Source: Sphingomonas sanxanigenens DSM 19645 = NX02 | GTDB taxonomy: Bacteria; Pseudomonadota; Alphaproteobacteria; Sphingomonadales; Sphingomonadaceae | Direction of reading: 5' to 3' | Assembly: GCF_000512205.2 (NCBI RefSeq) | Contig: NZ_CP006644.1 | Location: 2,350,520-2,414,519, forward strand | DNA: 64,000 bases | In this document: positions 53,142-63,249 of the stretch, piece after piece | How positions within the stretch are numbered: position 1 is the first letter of the stretch | How the letters are laid out: each line of letters begins with the position of its first letter | The notes under the pieces: model-generated | Seen by the model: only the letters and a program-made list of their open reading frames with translations | Told to the model about the DNA's origin: nothing | Databases searched by the model: none | Made by a program: the position numbers and the translations under genes

Positions 53142-53522
53142 ATGAAGAAGTTCATCCTCGCCGCCGTCGCCGCCTCGCTGGTCGCGACCCCCGCCCTGGC
53201 CGCCCCGGGCCGCGACTATGGCCGCCCCGACCGGGTGGCGGTGAAGACGGTCAAGCACGAGTCCGTCCGGCGCGGGCCGCAGCGCACCGTCGTCAGGAAG
53301 ACGGTGGTCAGGCGCTCCCCCAACACGTACCGCTCCTGGTCGAAGGGGCAGCGGTTCGACAATCGCTATGCCCGCAACTATCGGGTGGTGAGCCAGCCGC
53401 GGAACTATCGGCTCTACGATGCGCCGCGCGGCTATCATTGGGTGCAGTCCGGCAATGATGCAGTGCTGGTGGGAATCGCCAGCGGCATCATCGGCGCAGT
53501 GATCGCGGGCGCGCTGAATTAA
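53142..53522 (+). CDS. RcnB-like periplasmic protein
   Basis: 126 residues from the ATG at 53142 (CAGGAGA upstream; earlier starts rejected). Signal peptide MKKFILAAVAASLVATPALA. A basic, Arg-rich middle leads to the family C terminus YRLYDAPRGYHWVQSGNDAV followed by a hydrophobic GIASGIIGAVIAGAL. RcnB in E. coli affects nickel and cobalt retention; in sphingomonads several such proteins exist without a known role. Single gene between fabD and rpsF. Confidence 0.8.
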   Translation: MKKFILAAVAASLVATPALAAPGRDYGRPDRVAVKTVKHESVRRGPQRTVVRKTVVRRSPNTYRSWSKGQRFDNRYARNYRVVSQPRNYRLYDAPRGYHWVQSGNDAVLVGIASGIIGAVIAGALN

Positions 53523-53693
53523 GGTTCGCCCCGCCCAGTCCGGGCTTGCCTTTTCCGGCACTTTGCGCCAAGGGCCCCTCAGCCGAGGCGGAGAGCATCG
53601 CTTTCCGCCCGGCTTTCTATTTTGGAACGACAGCCGGAGGGGCGTCCGCATGGGGCGGCGTCAGCGATCGGCCAACGTGAAGGACAAGCGCGC

Positions 53694-54143
53694 ATGGCTC
53701 TGTACGAGCATGTGTTCCTCGCGCGTCAGGATCTGGCTCAGACCCAGGTCGACGCGCTGGCGGAAACCGCCACCAAGATCATCGAGGACAATCAGGGCAA
53801 GGTCGTGAAGACCGAGACCTGGGGCCTCCGCAGCCTCGCCTACCGCATCGCGAAGAATCGCAAGGCGCATTATGTCATGCTCGAGTTCGAGGCGCCGAGT
53901 GGCGTCGTCGCCGAGCTGGAGCGCCAGACGTCGATCAACGAAGACGTCATCCGCTACATGACCGTCAAGGTGGATGCCCACGAGCAGGGTCCGTCGGCGA
54001 TGATGCGCCGTGGCGAGCGTGATGGCCGCCGTGGCGATCGCGAAGGCCGCGATGGCCGTGACGGTGGCCGCCGCGACGATCGCCCGCGTGGCGACGATCG
54101 TCCCCGCGAGGACCGTCCGCGCCGCGAAGAGCAGGGAGAATAA
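53694..54143 (+). CDS. rpsF: 30S ribosomal protein S6 with Arg/Asp-rich tail
   Basis: 149 residues from the ATG at 53694 ([14 protein letters not shown]). The S6 fold occupies about 1-100 ([33 protein letters not shown]). The last 45 residues are a low-complexity tail of Arg-Asp-Gly repeats ([17 protein letters not shown]), longer than in E. coli, where post-translational glutamate addition occurs instead. First of the rpsF-rpsR-rplI operon. Confidence 0.97.
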   Translation: MALYEHVFLARQDLAQTQVDALAETATKIIEDNQGKVVKTETWGLRSLAYRIAKNRKAHYVMLEFEAPSGVVAELERQTSINEDVIRYMTVKVDAHEQGPSAMMRRGERDGRRGDREGRDGRDGGRRDDRPRGDDRPREDRPRREEQGE

Positions 54144-54146
54144 TCG

Positions 54147-54371
54147 ATGGCCCGCCCGTTTTTCCGTCGCCGCAAGAGCTGCCCCTTCTCCGCGAAGGAC
54201 GCGCCCCGGATCGACTATAAGGACGTTCGTCTGCTGCAGGGCTTCGTGTCCGAGCGCGGCAAGATCGTGCCCAGCCGCATCACTGCGGTTTCCGCCAAGA
54301 AGCAGCGCGAACTCGCCCAGGCGATCAAGCGCGCCCGTCACATCGGGCTGCTTCCCTACATCGTGAAGTAA
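54147..54371 (+). CDS. rpsR: 30S ribosomal protein S18
   Basis: 74 residues, full length: [20 protein letters not shown], then [20 protein letters not shown] and a basic end ([12 protein letters not shown]). It binds next to S6 on the small-subunit platform. Starts three bases after the rpsF stop. Confidence 0.98.
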   Translation: MARPFFRRRKSCPFSAKDAPRIDYKDVRLLQGFVSERGKIVPSRITAVSAKKQRELAQAIKRARHIGLLPYIVK

Positions 54372-54384
54372 GGAGGGCACGCAC

Positions 54385-54978
54385 ATGGATGTGATCCTGC
54401 TCGAACGCGTCGAGAAGCTCGGCGCCATCGGCGACGTGGTTTCGGTGAAGCCCGGCTTCGCCCGCAACTATCTCCTGCCCCGCAAGAAGGCGCTCCGCGC
54501 CAACGAAGCGAACAAGAAGGTCTTCGAGGCTAACCGCGCGACGATCGAGGCGGACAACGCCAAGCGCCGCGAAGTGGCCCAGGCCGACTCGAAGGGCATC
54601 GACGGCAAGACCGTGACCCTGATCCGTCAGGCGTCGAACACCGGCCAGCTTTATGGTTCGGTTTCGGTGCGTGACATCGTCGAGGCTCTCGAAGCCGACG
54701 GCGCCAAGGTCAACAAGGGCCAGATCGTGCTCGACCGCCCGATCAAGGCGATCGGCGTGAACGAGGTGAAGGTCGTCCTTCACCCGGAAGTGTCGGTGAC
54801 GATCAAGATCAACGTCGCGCGCAGCCCCGAGGAAGCCGAGCTTCAGGAACAGGGCGTGGACGTGATGGCGGCGATGTTCGAAAAGGACGTCGCGGGCTTC
54901 ACCGAGGATTACGATCCGAACGCCGAGCCGGGCGAAATCGCCCCCGAGACGGCGGACTCGGAAGAAGCGCAGGGCTGA
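54385..54978 (+). CDS. rplI: 50S ribosomal protein L9
   Basis: 197 residues. The N-terminal domain has the signature DVVSVKPGFARNYLLPRKKA, followed by the long connecting helix and the C-terminal domain (GQLYGSVSVRDIVEALEADG). An acidic extension of about 45 residues (DPNAEPGEIAPETADSEEAQ) makes it longer than the E. coli protein (149), as in other sphingomonads. AGGAGG is seen before the start codon. Last gene before the terminator. Confidence 0.97.
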   Translation: MDVILLERVEKLGAIGDVVSVKPGFARNYLLPRKKALRANEANKKVFEANRATIEADNAKRREVAQADSKGIDGKTVTLIRQASNTGQLYGSVSVRDIVEALEADGAKVNKGQIVLDRPIKAIGVNEVKVVLHPEVSVTIKINVARSPEEAELQEQGVDVMAAMFEKDVAGFTEDYDPNAEPGEIAPETADSEEAQG

Positions 54979-55002
54979 CCAGAGCCTCCTGCCAGACCAG
55001 CG

Positions 55003-55037
55003 AAAGGGCCGTCCGGAGCGATCCGGGCGGCCTTTTT
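55003..55037 (+). terminator. Rho-independent terminator after rplI
   Basis: GGCCGTCCGG (55007-55016) pairs with CCGGGCGGCC (55023-55032) around AGCGAT and is followed by TTTTT; AAA before the stem extends the pairing. It ends the ribosomal protein operon. Confidence 0.9.
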
Positions 55038-55140
55038 GCTTTTGGAAGGCCATATGTTCCCTCCCCTTCACCTTCGCCGACAACCTCTCTAGACCGCTCG
55101 CAGGGCGCGCCCACAGCGTCCGCGCAATCCGTCGAGAGAG

Positions 55141-57192
55141 GTGCCCCGCTTGTTCGCCCGTCATCTGCCCTGGATCCTGCTCGCCCTCGTCGGCGCCTTC
55201 GCGCTCGCCACGCTCGCCGTCTCGCGCGGTGAGACGGTCAACGCGTTGTGGATCGTGGTCGCCGCGACCTCCATCTTCCTCGTCGCCTATCGCTATTACG
55301 CACTCTACATCGCGCGCCATGTGATGCGGCTCGATCCGGCACGGCCGACGCCCGCCGTCCGCCTCGCCGACGGGCTGGATTATGTAGCAACCGACCGGCG
55401 CGTGCTGTTCGGCCATCATTTCGCCGCCATCGCCGGCGCCGGGCCGCTGGTGGGGCCGGTGCTTGCGGCGCAGATGGGCTACCTGCCCGGCACCTTGTGG
55501 ATCATCGCCGGCGTCGTGCTGGCGGGCGCGGTGCAGGATTTCATGGTGCTGTTCATCTCGATGCGGCGCGACGGGCGCTCGCTGGGCGAACTGGTCCGCA
55601 TGGAGATGGGCTCGGTCGCGGGCACGATCGCGCTGTTCGGTGCCTTCATGATCATGGTGATCATCCTCGCGGTGCTCGCGCTGATCGTCGTGCGCGCATT
55701 GGCGGAAAGCCCGTGGGGCATGTTCACCGTTGCGGCGACGGTGCCGCTGGCGCTGTTCATGGGCGTCTATACGCGCTGGATCCGCCCGGGGCGGATCGGC
55801 GAGGTTTCGCTGCTCGGTTTCGTCGGGCTGATCGGGGCGATCCTGTTCGGCCAGCAGATCGCCGAATCCGCCTTCTGGGGGCCGGCCTTCACGTTCACGC
55901 CGGTACAGCTTTGCTGGATCCTGATCGGCTATGGCGCGGTCGCCTCCGTGCTGCCGGTGTGGCTGCTGCTGGCACCGCGCGACTATCTGTCCACCTTCCT
56001 CAAGATCGGCGCGATCGCCGCGCTGGCGATCGGCATCGTCATCATGGCGCCGCCGCTGAAGATGCCGGCGCTGACCCAGTTCGTCGGCGGTGGCGGGCCG
56101 GTCTGGTCGGGCGCGCTGTTTCCCTTCCTGTTCATCACCATCGCGTGCGGCGCAGTCTCCGGTTTCCATGCGCTGATCGCCAGCGGCACCACGCCAAAGC
56201 TGATCGCTACCGAAACCGACGCGCCCTTGATCGGCTATGGGGCGATGCTGATGGAGGCCTTCGTCGCGATCATGGCGCTGGTCGGCGCCTCGATCCTCGA
56301 TCCGGGCATTTATTTCGCGATGAACAGCCCGGCCGCCCTGCTCGGCAGCGATCCCGCCTCCGCCGCGGCCGCGGTGACGGCGATGGGCTTCCCGATCGAC
56401 GCCGCCACGCTCACCCAGACCGCGCGCGACGTCGGCGAGGCGACGATCGTCTCCCGCACCGGCGGCGCACCGACGCTGGCGGTGGCGATGGCGGAGATCT
56501 TCAGCCATGTCGTCGGTGGCGCGACGATGAAGGCGTTCTGGTATCATTTCGCCATCCTGTTCGAAGCGCTGTTCATCCTGACCGCGGTCGATGCCGGCAC
56601 GCGTGCGGGCCGTTTCATGCTGCAGGACCTGATCGGCCTCGCCGTGCCAGGCTTCCGGCAAAGCGGCGCGCTACTCCCCGGGTTCATCGCGACGGCGCTG
56701 TGCGTGAGCGCCTGGGGCTTCTTCCTCTATCAGGGCGTCACCGACCCGCTGGGCGGGGTCAACACGCTGTGGCCGGTGTTCGGCATCTCCAACCAGATGC
56801 TCGCCGCGATCGCGCTGATGCTGGCGACCGCTGTGCTGTTCCGGATGAAGCAGCACCGCTTCGCCTGGGTGACGGTGGTGCCGACCGCCTGGCTGCTGAT
56901 CTGCACGACCGCCGCCGGCGCGCTCAAACTGTTCTCGGCCGATCCGAAGGTCGGCTTCCTGGCGCATGCGGACGTCTTCGCCACCGCCTATGGCGAGGGC
57001 CGGCTGCTCGCGCCGGCCAAGTCGATCGCCGAGATGCAGCGCATCATCTTCAACGACCGCATCGATGCCGCGCTGTGCGCGCTGTTCCTGGCGGTGGTGC
57101 TCGCGATCCTGTTCTTCACCATCCGCACCTGCGTGCAGGCGCTCGCCGCGCCGCAGCCGACGGTTGCCGAACTGCCGGCGACCGCGGCGTGA
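55141..57192 (+). CDS. cstA: Carbon starvation protein CstA (pyruvate/peptide transporter)
   Basis: 683 residues starting with a GTG at 55141 after GAGAGAG. About 16 or more hydrophobic segments and the CstA signatures VATDRRVLFGHHFAAIAGAG, PVLAAQMGYLPGTLWI, GAVQDFMVLFISMRRDGRSL and CGAVSGFHALIASGTTPK. The family brings in pyruvate and, in some bacteria, peptides when carbon is scarce. The stop overlaps the GTG start of its small partner. Inner membrane. Confidence 0.95.
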   Translation: MPRLFARHLPWILLALVGAFALATLAVSRGETVNALWIVVAATSIFLVAYRYYALYIARHVMRLDPARPTPAVRLADGLDYVATDRRVLFGHHFAAIAGAGPLVGPVLAAQMGYLPGTLWIIAGVVLAGAVQDFMVLFISMRRDGRSLGELVRMEMGSVAGTIALFGAFMIMVIILAVLALIVVRALAESPWGMFTVAATVPLALFMGVYTRWIRPGRIGEVSLLGFVGLIGAILFGQQIAESAFWGPAFTFTPVQLCWILIGYGAVASVLPVWLLLAPRDYLSTFLKIGAIAALAIGIVIMAPPLKMPALTQFVGGGGPVWSGALFPFLFITIACGAVSGFHALIASGTTPKLIATETDAPLIGYGAMLMEAFVAIMALVGASILDPGIYFAMNSPAALLGSDPASAAAAVTAMGFPIDAATLTQTARDVGEATIVSRTGGAPTLAVAMAEIFSHVVGGATMKAFWYHFAILFEALFILTAVDAGTRAGRFMLQDLIGLAVPGFRQSGALLPGFIATALCVSAWGFFLYQGVTDPLGGVNTLWPVFGISNQMLAAIALMLATAVLFRMKQHRFAWVTVVPTAWLLICTTAAGALKLFSADPKVGFLAHADVFATAYGEGRLLAPAKSIAEMQRIIFNDRIDAALCALFLAVVLAILFFTIRTCVQALAAPQPTVAELPATAA

Positions 57193-57374
57193 GCGGCTGG
57201 ATCGCCCTGATCGGTGAGACCGCGCGGCTGATGGTCGGCCTGCCGAGCTATGAGGCGTATTGCCGGCACATGGCGGAGCACCATCCCGAAAAGGCTGCGA
57301 TGACCCGGACGGAATTTTTCAGGGATCGGCAGCAGGCGCGATATGGCGGTCGCGGCGGCGGTCGGTGCTGCTGA
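57189..57374 (+). CDS. YbdD/YjiX family small protein
   Basis: 61 residues beginning at a GTG that overlaps the cstA stop (GTGA). The family core is present: GLPSYEAYCRHMAEHHPEKA followed by MTRTEFFRDRQQARYG. It ends in GGGRCC, with two terminal cysteines. YbdD-type proteins are always near cstA genes and are needed for or modulate pyruvate uptake. Translationally coupled to cstA. Confidence 0.9.
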   Translation: MSGWIALIGETARLMVGLPSYEAYCRHMAEHHPEKAAMTRTEFFRDRQQARYGGRGGGRCC

Positions 57375-57447
57375 CCGGACTGCCAGCCACACCGCCCCCC
57401 ACCTCTCCAGGAAAATAACGTTAAAGCAGTCGCTTAACCGACAAACC

Positions 57448-57930
57448 TTACCTGCATTGCCAGATTCCGGCATGGCGCGCGTTGCGGCCGGCGCGGTCGA
57501 TGATCGCTGCCGCGGTCCACACGGTACCGCCGCCGACGGCGGCCCGCGCCGAAGCGCTATCGGGCTCGACGACGATGGTCACGTCGCCGGCGGTGAAATA
57601 GCCGCCCAGCCGCAGTTCGGGGCCCTCGTACAGCATCGGCGTGGCGATGCCGCCCGGCCGTGCGAAGGCGAGCCGTTCGGCGCCGGCGATCAGCACCGGG
57701 CCTCGCTCGGTGGCGAAACGGCACAGTTCGCCCGCGGGCATGGTGCCGCGGCGGTCCTCGTCGGTCACCGGATCCAGCGCCGGCGGCGGCGTGGTGGCGG
57801 CGCGGATGGGCAGCTCGTCCCCCTCCAGCGGCAGCCCGGTGCCCTTCACCATCGGCGGCGAGCGCGTAATCTCCCCGCCCTGCCCCATCAGCGCGAGCGC
57901 GGCGGCGGCGATGGCAAGACGTTTCAGCAT
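57448..57930 (-). CDS. Hypothetical exported protein
   Basis: 160 residues with a signal peptide ([20 protein letters not shown]). The mature part is unrecognised: [40 protein letters not shown], and a final [12 protein letters not shown]. Two cysteines (one central, one near the C terminus) could pair. Its start overlaps the folE stop by seven bases, so they are co-translated, although a folate-enzyme link is not obvious. Confidence 0.7.
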   Translation of the reverse strand: MLKRLAIAAAALALMGQGGEITRSPPMVKGTGLPLEGDELPIRAATTPPPALDPVTDEDRRGTMPAGELCRFATERGPVLIAGAERLAFARPGGIATPMLYEGPELRLGGYFTAGDVTIVVEPDSASARAAVGGGTVWTAAAIIDRAGRNARHAGIWQCR

Positions 57931-58535
57931 CCCATCAACGCCAATACTTCCTTGCGGCTGCGATCATCGTCGCGAAACACGCCCATCATCCGGCTGGTCG
58001 TCATCGCCACGCCGGGCGTGCGGACGCCACGCGCGGACATGCAAGCGTGGCTCGCCTCGATTACCACTGCAACGCCGATCGGATCGAGATGACGCCAGAT
58101 ACAGTCTGCCACCTCGGCGGTCAGCCGTTCCTGCACCTGCAGCCGCCGCGCATAACCCTGCAGCACGCGCGCGAGCTTGGAGATGCCGACCACCCGGTCC
58201 CGCGGCAGATAGGCGATGTGCGCACGCCCGATGATCGGCGCCATGTGATGCTCGCAGTGCGACTGGAACGGGATATCCTTCAGCAGCACGATCTCGTCAT
58301 AGCCGCCGACCTCCTCGAAGGTCCGGCTGAGGTGCACCGACGGATCCTCGAGATAGCCCTGGCAATATTCCCGCCATGCGCGCGCCACGCGCCGCGGCGT
58401 ATCGACCAGCCCCTCTCGCGTGGGATCGTCGCCGGCCCAGCGGATCAGCGTGCGGATCGCCTCCTCGACATCGTTCGGCACCACGATCTTGCCATCGTCG
58501 CCGATCGCAATGTCGCCGCTGTCATCCTCCATCAT
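57924..58535 (-). CDS. folE: GTP cyclohydrolase I
   Basis: 203 residues. The zinc and GTP-binding motifs are complete: [40 protein letters not shown], and [17 protein letters not shown]. It converts GTP to dihydroneopterin triphosphate for folate synthesis. The N-terminal 20 residues are acidic ([15 protein letters not shown]). It overlaps the downstream exported-protein gene by seven bases. Confidence 0.96.
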   Translation of the reverse strand: MMEDDSGDIAIGDDGKIVVPNDVEEAIRTLIRWAGDDPTREGLVDTPRRVARAWREYCQGYLEDPSVHLSRTFEEVGGYDEIVLLKDIPFQSHCEHHMAPIIGRAHIAYLPRDRVVGISKLARVLQGYARRLQVQERLTAEVADCIWRHLDPIGVAVVIEASHACMSARGVRTPGVAMTTSRMMGVFRDDDRSRKEVLALMGC

Positions 58536-58823
58536 CGCGTCCTTCTTTGCATTACCCGTTGGCGCCTAGTCCAGAAATCGCGCGCTCGCAAAGTTCGGGT
58601 CCTTCCGGGGCGCATCCGATGTAGGTCAGGCGACCATCCAACGATCCGAAGAGCTTCGCGGTCCCAGGTTACGAACGCGCGCCGCGCCTGCGTTTCTCGC
58701 GAAACAGCGATATGATGCTTCACGCAAAACGGCCATTGACCTGCGTTACAATCGGGTTTCAAGGTTGACGCGAATTCAGGACACCCGTCCTGACTCGGAG
58801 GACGGGCTGGGAGCGATCGGGTC

Positions 58824-61355
58824 GTGGGGAAAACCGATATTCTGTTTGCAGCCGCGCTGGGGGCGCTGCTCGCAACTCAGGCTCGTGCCGATGATGGCGC
58901 AGCCGAACCAGCCCAGCAAGGGGCAGAACAACCCGAAATGGGTGACATCGTCGTCACCGCACAGGGACGCGCGCAGGCGGCGCAGGACGTGCCGCTGGCG
59001 ATCGCGGTCATCGATCCGCAACTGATCCGCGATGCCGGCATCGTCGATGTCCGCGGGCTGCGGCAATTGACGCCCAGCCTGCAGGTGACGACCGGCCAGT
59101 CGGCGGCGACGGGTGTGGTGATCACGATCCGCGGCGTCGGCACCGCCAGCGACAATCCCGGCTTCGAGCCCGCGGTGGGCGTGTTCATCGACGGCGTGTT
59201 CCGCGCCCGCGCCGGCCTGACCCTGACCGAGTTTCCCGAGCTCGAACGCGTCGAGGTGCTACGCGGGCCGCAGGGCACGTTGTTCGGCCGAAACACGTCG
59301 GCCGGCGCGCTCAACATCATCACCGCCAGCCCGAAATTCGACTTCGGCGGCTATGCCGAGGCATCGTACGGCAATGCCGACGAGATCGAGCTCAAGGCCG
59401 GCGTCACCGCGCCGGTGGCCGGGCATCTCGCGCTGCGGATCGACGCCGGCTACCACAAGCGCGACGGCTATTCGCGCGATGTGAACGCCGATCGCCGGTT
59501 CAACACGCTCGATCGCTATTTCGTGCGCGGCCAGGCGCTCTACGAAGACGGCGGACTCAAGGTCCGGCTGATCGGCGACTATGCCAAGACCGACGAGCAG
59601 TGCTGCATTGCGATCCACACCGAACCGGGCGCGACCGGCCCGATCATCGATGCGCTGGCGGCGCTTGCCGGCCGCGAAGGCATCATCACCCCGGTCGACA
59701 TCGAAAAGCGCCGCGCATCCATCACCCCCGAACGCGACCTGATGGAGAAGGTCAAGGATTGGGGCTTCTCGGGCCAGGTCGATCTGGCGCTGGGAGACTT
59801 CAACCTCACCTCGATCAGCGCCTTTCGCGACTGGCGCGCGCTGCGCAACCAGGACATCGATTTCACCGGGCTCGACCGCACCTATCGCGAGGGCTACCGC
59901 ACAGCGATCCGCGACATCACGCAGGAAGTCAGGCTGCAGGGCACGGTGTTCGACGGTACGCTGGATTTCATGGTCGGCGGTTTCTATCTCGACGAGCGGC
60001 TGAAGCTGCGCGACACGATCCGTTTCGGCGCGCAGGCGGGCCAGTATGTCGACGCGTTGCTCGGCGCCGCGACCGCGGGTCTCTCCCCGCTCGCGCCCAA
60101 CGGCTTCTCGCTCTACGGATCGCTGCCGGGTCGTCCCTTCCTGGGCAACGCCTTCCTCGCCGACCCGCAGGTGCAGGCGCTGATCGCGCAGAACCCGGCG
60201 CTGCTGTCGCAATTCACCACGTTCCTGCCCAGCCCCGTCGGCACCGGCCAGTATAGCGACAATTTCAGGGTGGATACGCGCGCGATCGGACTGTTCACGC
60301 ACAACATCGTCAACCTCACCGAGGCGCTCTCGCTGACGATCGGCCTGCGCTACAATCATGAGCGCAAGACGATCCGGGCCGACCTCAACGGGGTCAACGC
60401 CCCCTGCACGGCACTGCTTCCCGGCGGCGCCAGCGCGGTGTTCGGTCAGGTGCTCGCCGCCAACGCCAGGTTCGAGCCGATCCGCCTGCTGGTCTGCAAT
60501 CCCACGATCAACGCCGAATTCGACGGCGACTATGCCGACCGCCGCAGCGAGAGCGAGCTCACCGGTACGGCGCGCGTCGCCTACAAGCTGACGCCCGATG
60601 TGTTGATGTTCGCGGGCTATGCGCATGGCTACAAGTCGGGCGGCTATAATCTCGACCGCGGCGGCTTCGATTCGACCTATTTCGGCGGGGACGGCGCGCA
60701 GCTCAGCGATCTTTCGTTCGGCAAGGAAACCGCGGATTCGTTCGAGGCCGGCGTCAAGACCAATCCCAGCCGGACCTTCCAGCTCAACATCACCGGCTTC
60801 TACCAGGACTTCTCGGGCTATCAGAGCCTGCGCTTCGAGGGATCGAGCTTCGTCGTCCGCCAGTTCGACAAGGTGATCTCGAAGGGTATCGAGCTGGAAA
60901 GCATCATCCGGCCAAGCACCGACGTCAGCGTCAATCTCGGCTACACCTACCTGCACACCGTCGTCGACGATCCGCTCCGCGCCGGCGACGATGACGGCAA
61001 GCAGGCCACCAACCAGCCGCGCCATGTCGTCACCAGCGCATTCACCTGGACGCCGCCGATCACGGATACGCTCTCCGGCCTCGTCCATGTCGATGCGCGC
61101 TTCAACAGCGACTCCAACACGCTGAATGCGCCGGGCGGCATCGCCTCGACGACCAACGACGCCTATATCCTCGTCAACGCGCGGCTGGGGCTCGACTTCG
61201 ACGAGGGCCGGTTCGGCATCGAGGCCTATGTCGAGAACGTCTTCGACGTCTATTACAACATCCTGGGCTTCCCGGTACCCGAGCAGATCGGCGCCTATGC
61301 CGTCTACCCCTCTCCCCCGCGCTATTATGGCGTACGGCTGCGGACACGGTTCTGA
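58824..61355 (+). CDS. TonB-dependent receptor
   Basis: 843 residues from a GTG at 58824 (GGGAG upstream at poor spacing; the start is uncertain). Signal peptide ILFAAALGALLATQARA, TonB-box-like MGDIVVTAQGRAQ, plug motifs VPLAIAVIDPQLIRDAG, EPAVGVFIDGVFRARAG and VEVLRGPQGTLFGRNTSAGA, and a barrel ending in YYGVRLRTRF. Same class as the receptor at 38335. No hydrolase lies beside it; the trp genes follow, so its substrate is not hinted at by context. Confidence 0.92.
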   Translation: MGKTDILFAAALGALLATQARADDGAAEPAQQGAEQPEMGDIVVTAQGRAQAAQDVPLAIAVIDPQLIRDAGIVDVRGLRQLTPSLQVTTGQSAATGVVITIRGVGTASDNPGFEPAVGVFIDGVFRARAGLTLTEFPELERVEVLRGPQGTLFGRNTSAGALNIITASPKFDFGGYAEASYGNADEIELKAGVTAPVAGHLALRIDAGYHKRDGYSRDVNADRRFNTLDRYFVRGQALYEDGGLKVRLIGDYAKTDEQCCIAIHTEPGATGPIIDALAALAGREGIITPVDIEKRRASITPERDLMEKVKDWGFSGQVDLALGDFNLTSISAFRDWRALRNQDIDFTGLDRTYREGYRTAIRDITQEVRLQGTVFDGTLDFMVGGFYLDERLKLRDTIRFGAQAGQYVDALLGAATAGLSPLAPNGFSLYGSLPGRPFLGNAFLADPQVQALIAQNPALLSQFTTFLPSPVGTGQYSDNFRVDTRAIGLFTHNIVNLTEALSLTIGLRYNHERKTIRADLNGVNAPCTALLPGGASAVFGQVLAANARFEPIRLLVCNPTINAEFDGDYADRRSESELTGTARVAYKLTPDVLMFAGYAHGYKSGGYNLDRGGFDSTYFGGDGAQLSDLSFGKETADSFEAGVKTNPSRTFQLNITGFYQDFSGYQSLRFEGSSFVVRQFDKVISKGIELESIIRPSTDVSVNLGYTYLHTVVDDPLRAGDDDGKQATNQPRHVVTSAFTWTPPITDTLSGLVHVDARFNSDSNTLNAPGGIASTTNDAYILVNARLGLDFDEGRFGIEAYVENVFDVYYNILGFPVPEQIGAYAVYPSPPRYYGVRLRTRF

Positions 61356-61402
61356 CCGCGGGAACGGTTTGGATTTCGCGCCCACGGGCCTACACCGCCG
61401 CC

Positions 61403-62041
61403 ATGCCTCGAATCAGTGCCAAGATCTGCGGTCTCTCGACCCCTGACAGCGTCGGTGCCGCGGTGCGCCATGGCGCGTCGCATATCGGTTTCGTCTTCTT
61501 TCCCAAAAGCCCGCGCCACGTGACCGCCGAGCAGATGCAGGCGCTGGCCGCGGGTGTCCCCGGGCATGTCGCGAAGGTCGCGGTGCTTGTCGATCCGGAT
61601 GACGAATTGCTCGCCGCGGTCGCGCCCGCGGTCGATGTCGTGCAGCTTCACGGTGCGGAAACGGCCGAGCGCGTCGCCGCGATCGGCCATGCGACCGGCC
61701 TCGAGGTGTGGAAGGCGATATCGGTGCGCACCCGCGCCGACCTCACCGCCGCACCATCCTATCGCGGCGCCGCGCAACGCATCCTCTACGATGCCAAGCC
61801 GCCGGTGGGCGCGGATCTGCCCGGCGGCCTCGGCCTGCGCTTCGACTGGGCGCTGCTGACCGATTTCGGTCATCCGCTGCCCTGGGCGCTCTCCGGCGGC
61901 ATCGACATCGCCAATGTCGCGCGAGCGGTCACCACCACCGGCGCGTCCCTCGTCGACATTTCCTCGGGCGTAGAAAGCGCACCGGGCGTCAAGGATGTGG
62001 ACAAGATCGCCGCATTCCTTAAAGCCATCGCCTCATTATGA
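61403..62041 (+). CDS. trpF: Phosphoribosylanthranilate isomerase
   Basis: 212 residues, a TIM barrel of tryptophan synthesis. [20 protein letters not shown] carries the catalytic Cys, [13 protein letters not shown] and [10 protein letters not shown] are typical, and the C terminus has [13 protein letters not shown] and the phosphate-binding [15 protein letters not shown] with the catalytic Asp in the preceding part. The stop overlaps the trpB start by four bases. Confidence 0.95.
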   Translation: MPRISAKICGLSTPDSVGAAVRHGASHIGFVFFPKSPRHVTAEQMQALAAGVPGHVAKVAVLVDPDDELLAAVAPAVDVVQLHGAETAERVAAIGHATGLEVWKAISVRTRADLTAAPSYRGAAQRILYDAKPPVGADLPGGLGLRFDWALLTDFGHPLPWALSGGIDIANVARAVTTTGASLVDISSGVESAPGVKDVDKIAAFLKAIASL

Positions 62042-63249
62042 CCTTGACCAACTCGCTCAGAAGCCAGCCAGACGCGCGCGGGCATTTCGGCCGGTTCGGC
62101 GGACGCTATGTCGCCGAAACCCTGATGCCGCTGATCCTCGATCTGGAGCGCGCCTATCGCGACGCCCAGGCGGACCCGGCCTTCGAGGCCGAGTTCGATG
62201 ATCTGATGAAGCACTATGTCGGCCGGCCGAGCCCGCTCTATTTTGCGCGGCGGCTGACCGAGGAGCTCGGCGGCGCCAGGATCTATCTGAAGCGCGAGGA
62301 ACTGAACCACACCGGCGCGCACAAGATCAACAACTGCATCGGCCAGATCCTGCTCGCCCGGCGCATGGGCAAGGGCAAGATAATCGCCGAGACCGGTGCC
62401 GGCCAGCACGGCGTGGCGACCGCCACCGTCGCGGCATTGTTCGGCCTGCCCTGCACGATCTTCATGGGCGCGGTCGACGTCGCGCGCCAGCAGCCCAACG
62501 TGTTCCGGATGAAGCTGCTGGGCGCGGAGGTCGTTCCGGTCGAATCCGGCGCGAAGACGCTCAAGGATGCGATGAACGAGGCGCTGCGCCACTGGGTCGC
62601 CAACGTTCACGACACCTTCTACATCATCGGCACCGCCGCCGGCCCGCATCCGTATCCGGAGCTGGTGCGCGATTTCCAGTCGGTGATCGGCAAGGAAGCC
62701 CGCGCGCAGATCCTCGAGGCGGAAGGCCGGCTGCCCGACATGCTCATCGCCCCCGTCGGCGGCGGTTCCAACGCGATCGGCCTGTTCCACCCCTTCCTCG
62801 ACGATCCCGACGTCGAGATCGTCGGCGTCGAAGCCGCGGGCGACGGGGTCGAGACCGAGCGGCATGCCGCGAGCATCGCCGGCGGTACGCCCGGCGTGCT
62901 TCACGGCAACCGTACCTTCCTGCTGCAGGATGAGGACGGGCAGATCACCGAGGCGCATTCGATCTCGGCAGGGCTCGACTATCCCGGCATCGGCCCCGAA
63001 CATGCCTGGCTGCACGATATCGGCCGCGTCCGCTACGTGCCCGCGACCGATGCCGAGGCGCTGGCCTCGTTCCAGCGGCTGTGCCGGCTGGAAGGCATCA
63101 TCCCGGCGCTCGAATCGGCGCACGCGCTGGTGGCCGCCGAGAAAATCGCGCCCACCATGGGCAAGGACAAGATCATCATCGTCAACCTCTCCGGGCGCGG
63201 CGACAAGGACATCTTCACCGTCGCCGAGGCTCTGGGGGTCAAGCTGTGA
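62038..63249 (+). CDS. trpB: Tryptophan synthase beta chain
   Basis: 403 residues. The PLP lysine is in [16 protein letters not shown], with [11 protein letters not shown]-type motif [17 protein letters not shown], the phosphate loop [15 protein letters not shown], and the C-terminal [13 protein letters not shown]. It joins indole and serine. ATGA overlap with trpF and GTGA overlap with trpA. Confidence 0.98.
   Translation: MTLTNSLRSQPDARGHFGRFGGRYVAETLMPLILDLERAYRDAQADPAFEAEFDDLMKHYVGRPSPLYFARRLTEELGGARIYLKREELNHTGAHKINNCIGQILLARRMGKGKIIAETGAGQHGVATATVAALFGLPCTIFMGAVDVARQQPNVFRMKLLGAEVVPVESGAKTLKDAMNEALRHWVANVHDTFYIIGTAAGPHPYPELVRDFQSVIGKEARAQILEAEGRLPDMLIAPVGGGSNAIGLFHPFLDDPDVEIVGVEAAGDGVETERHAASIAGGTPGVLHGNRTFLLQDEDGQITEAHSISAGLDYPGIGPEHAWLHDIGRVRYVPATDAEALASFQRLCRLEGIIPALESAHALVAAEKIAPTMGKDKIIIVNLSGRGDKDIFTVAEALGVKL

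Noticed and set aside
54325-56661. 778-codon open frame on the minus strand
   Set aside because: Crosses rplI, its terminator and cstA on the other strand; no family features.
58692-58705. GTTTC-TCGC-GAAAC dyad before the TonB receptor at 58824
   Set aside because: Arms of five bases in GC-rich DNA are expected by chance and no regulator is nearby.
59259-61385. 708-codon open frame on the minus strand
   Set aside because: Antisense to the TonB receptor; Arg/Gln/Asp/His-rich without recognisable domains.
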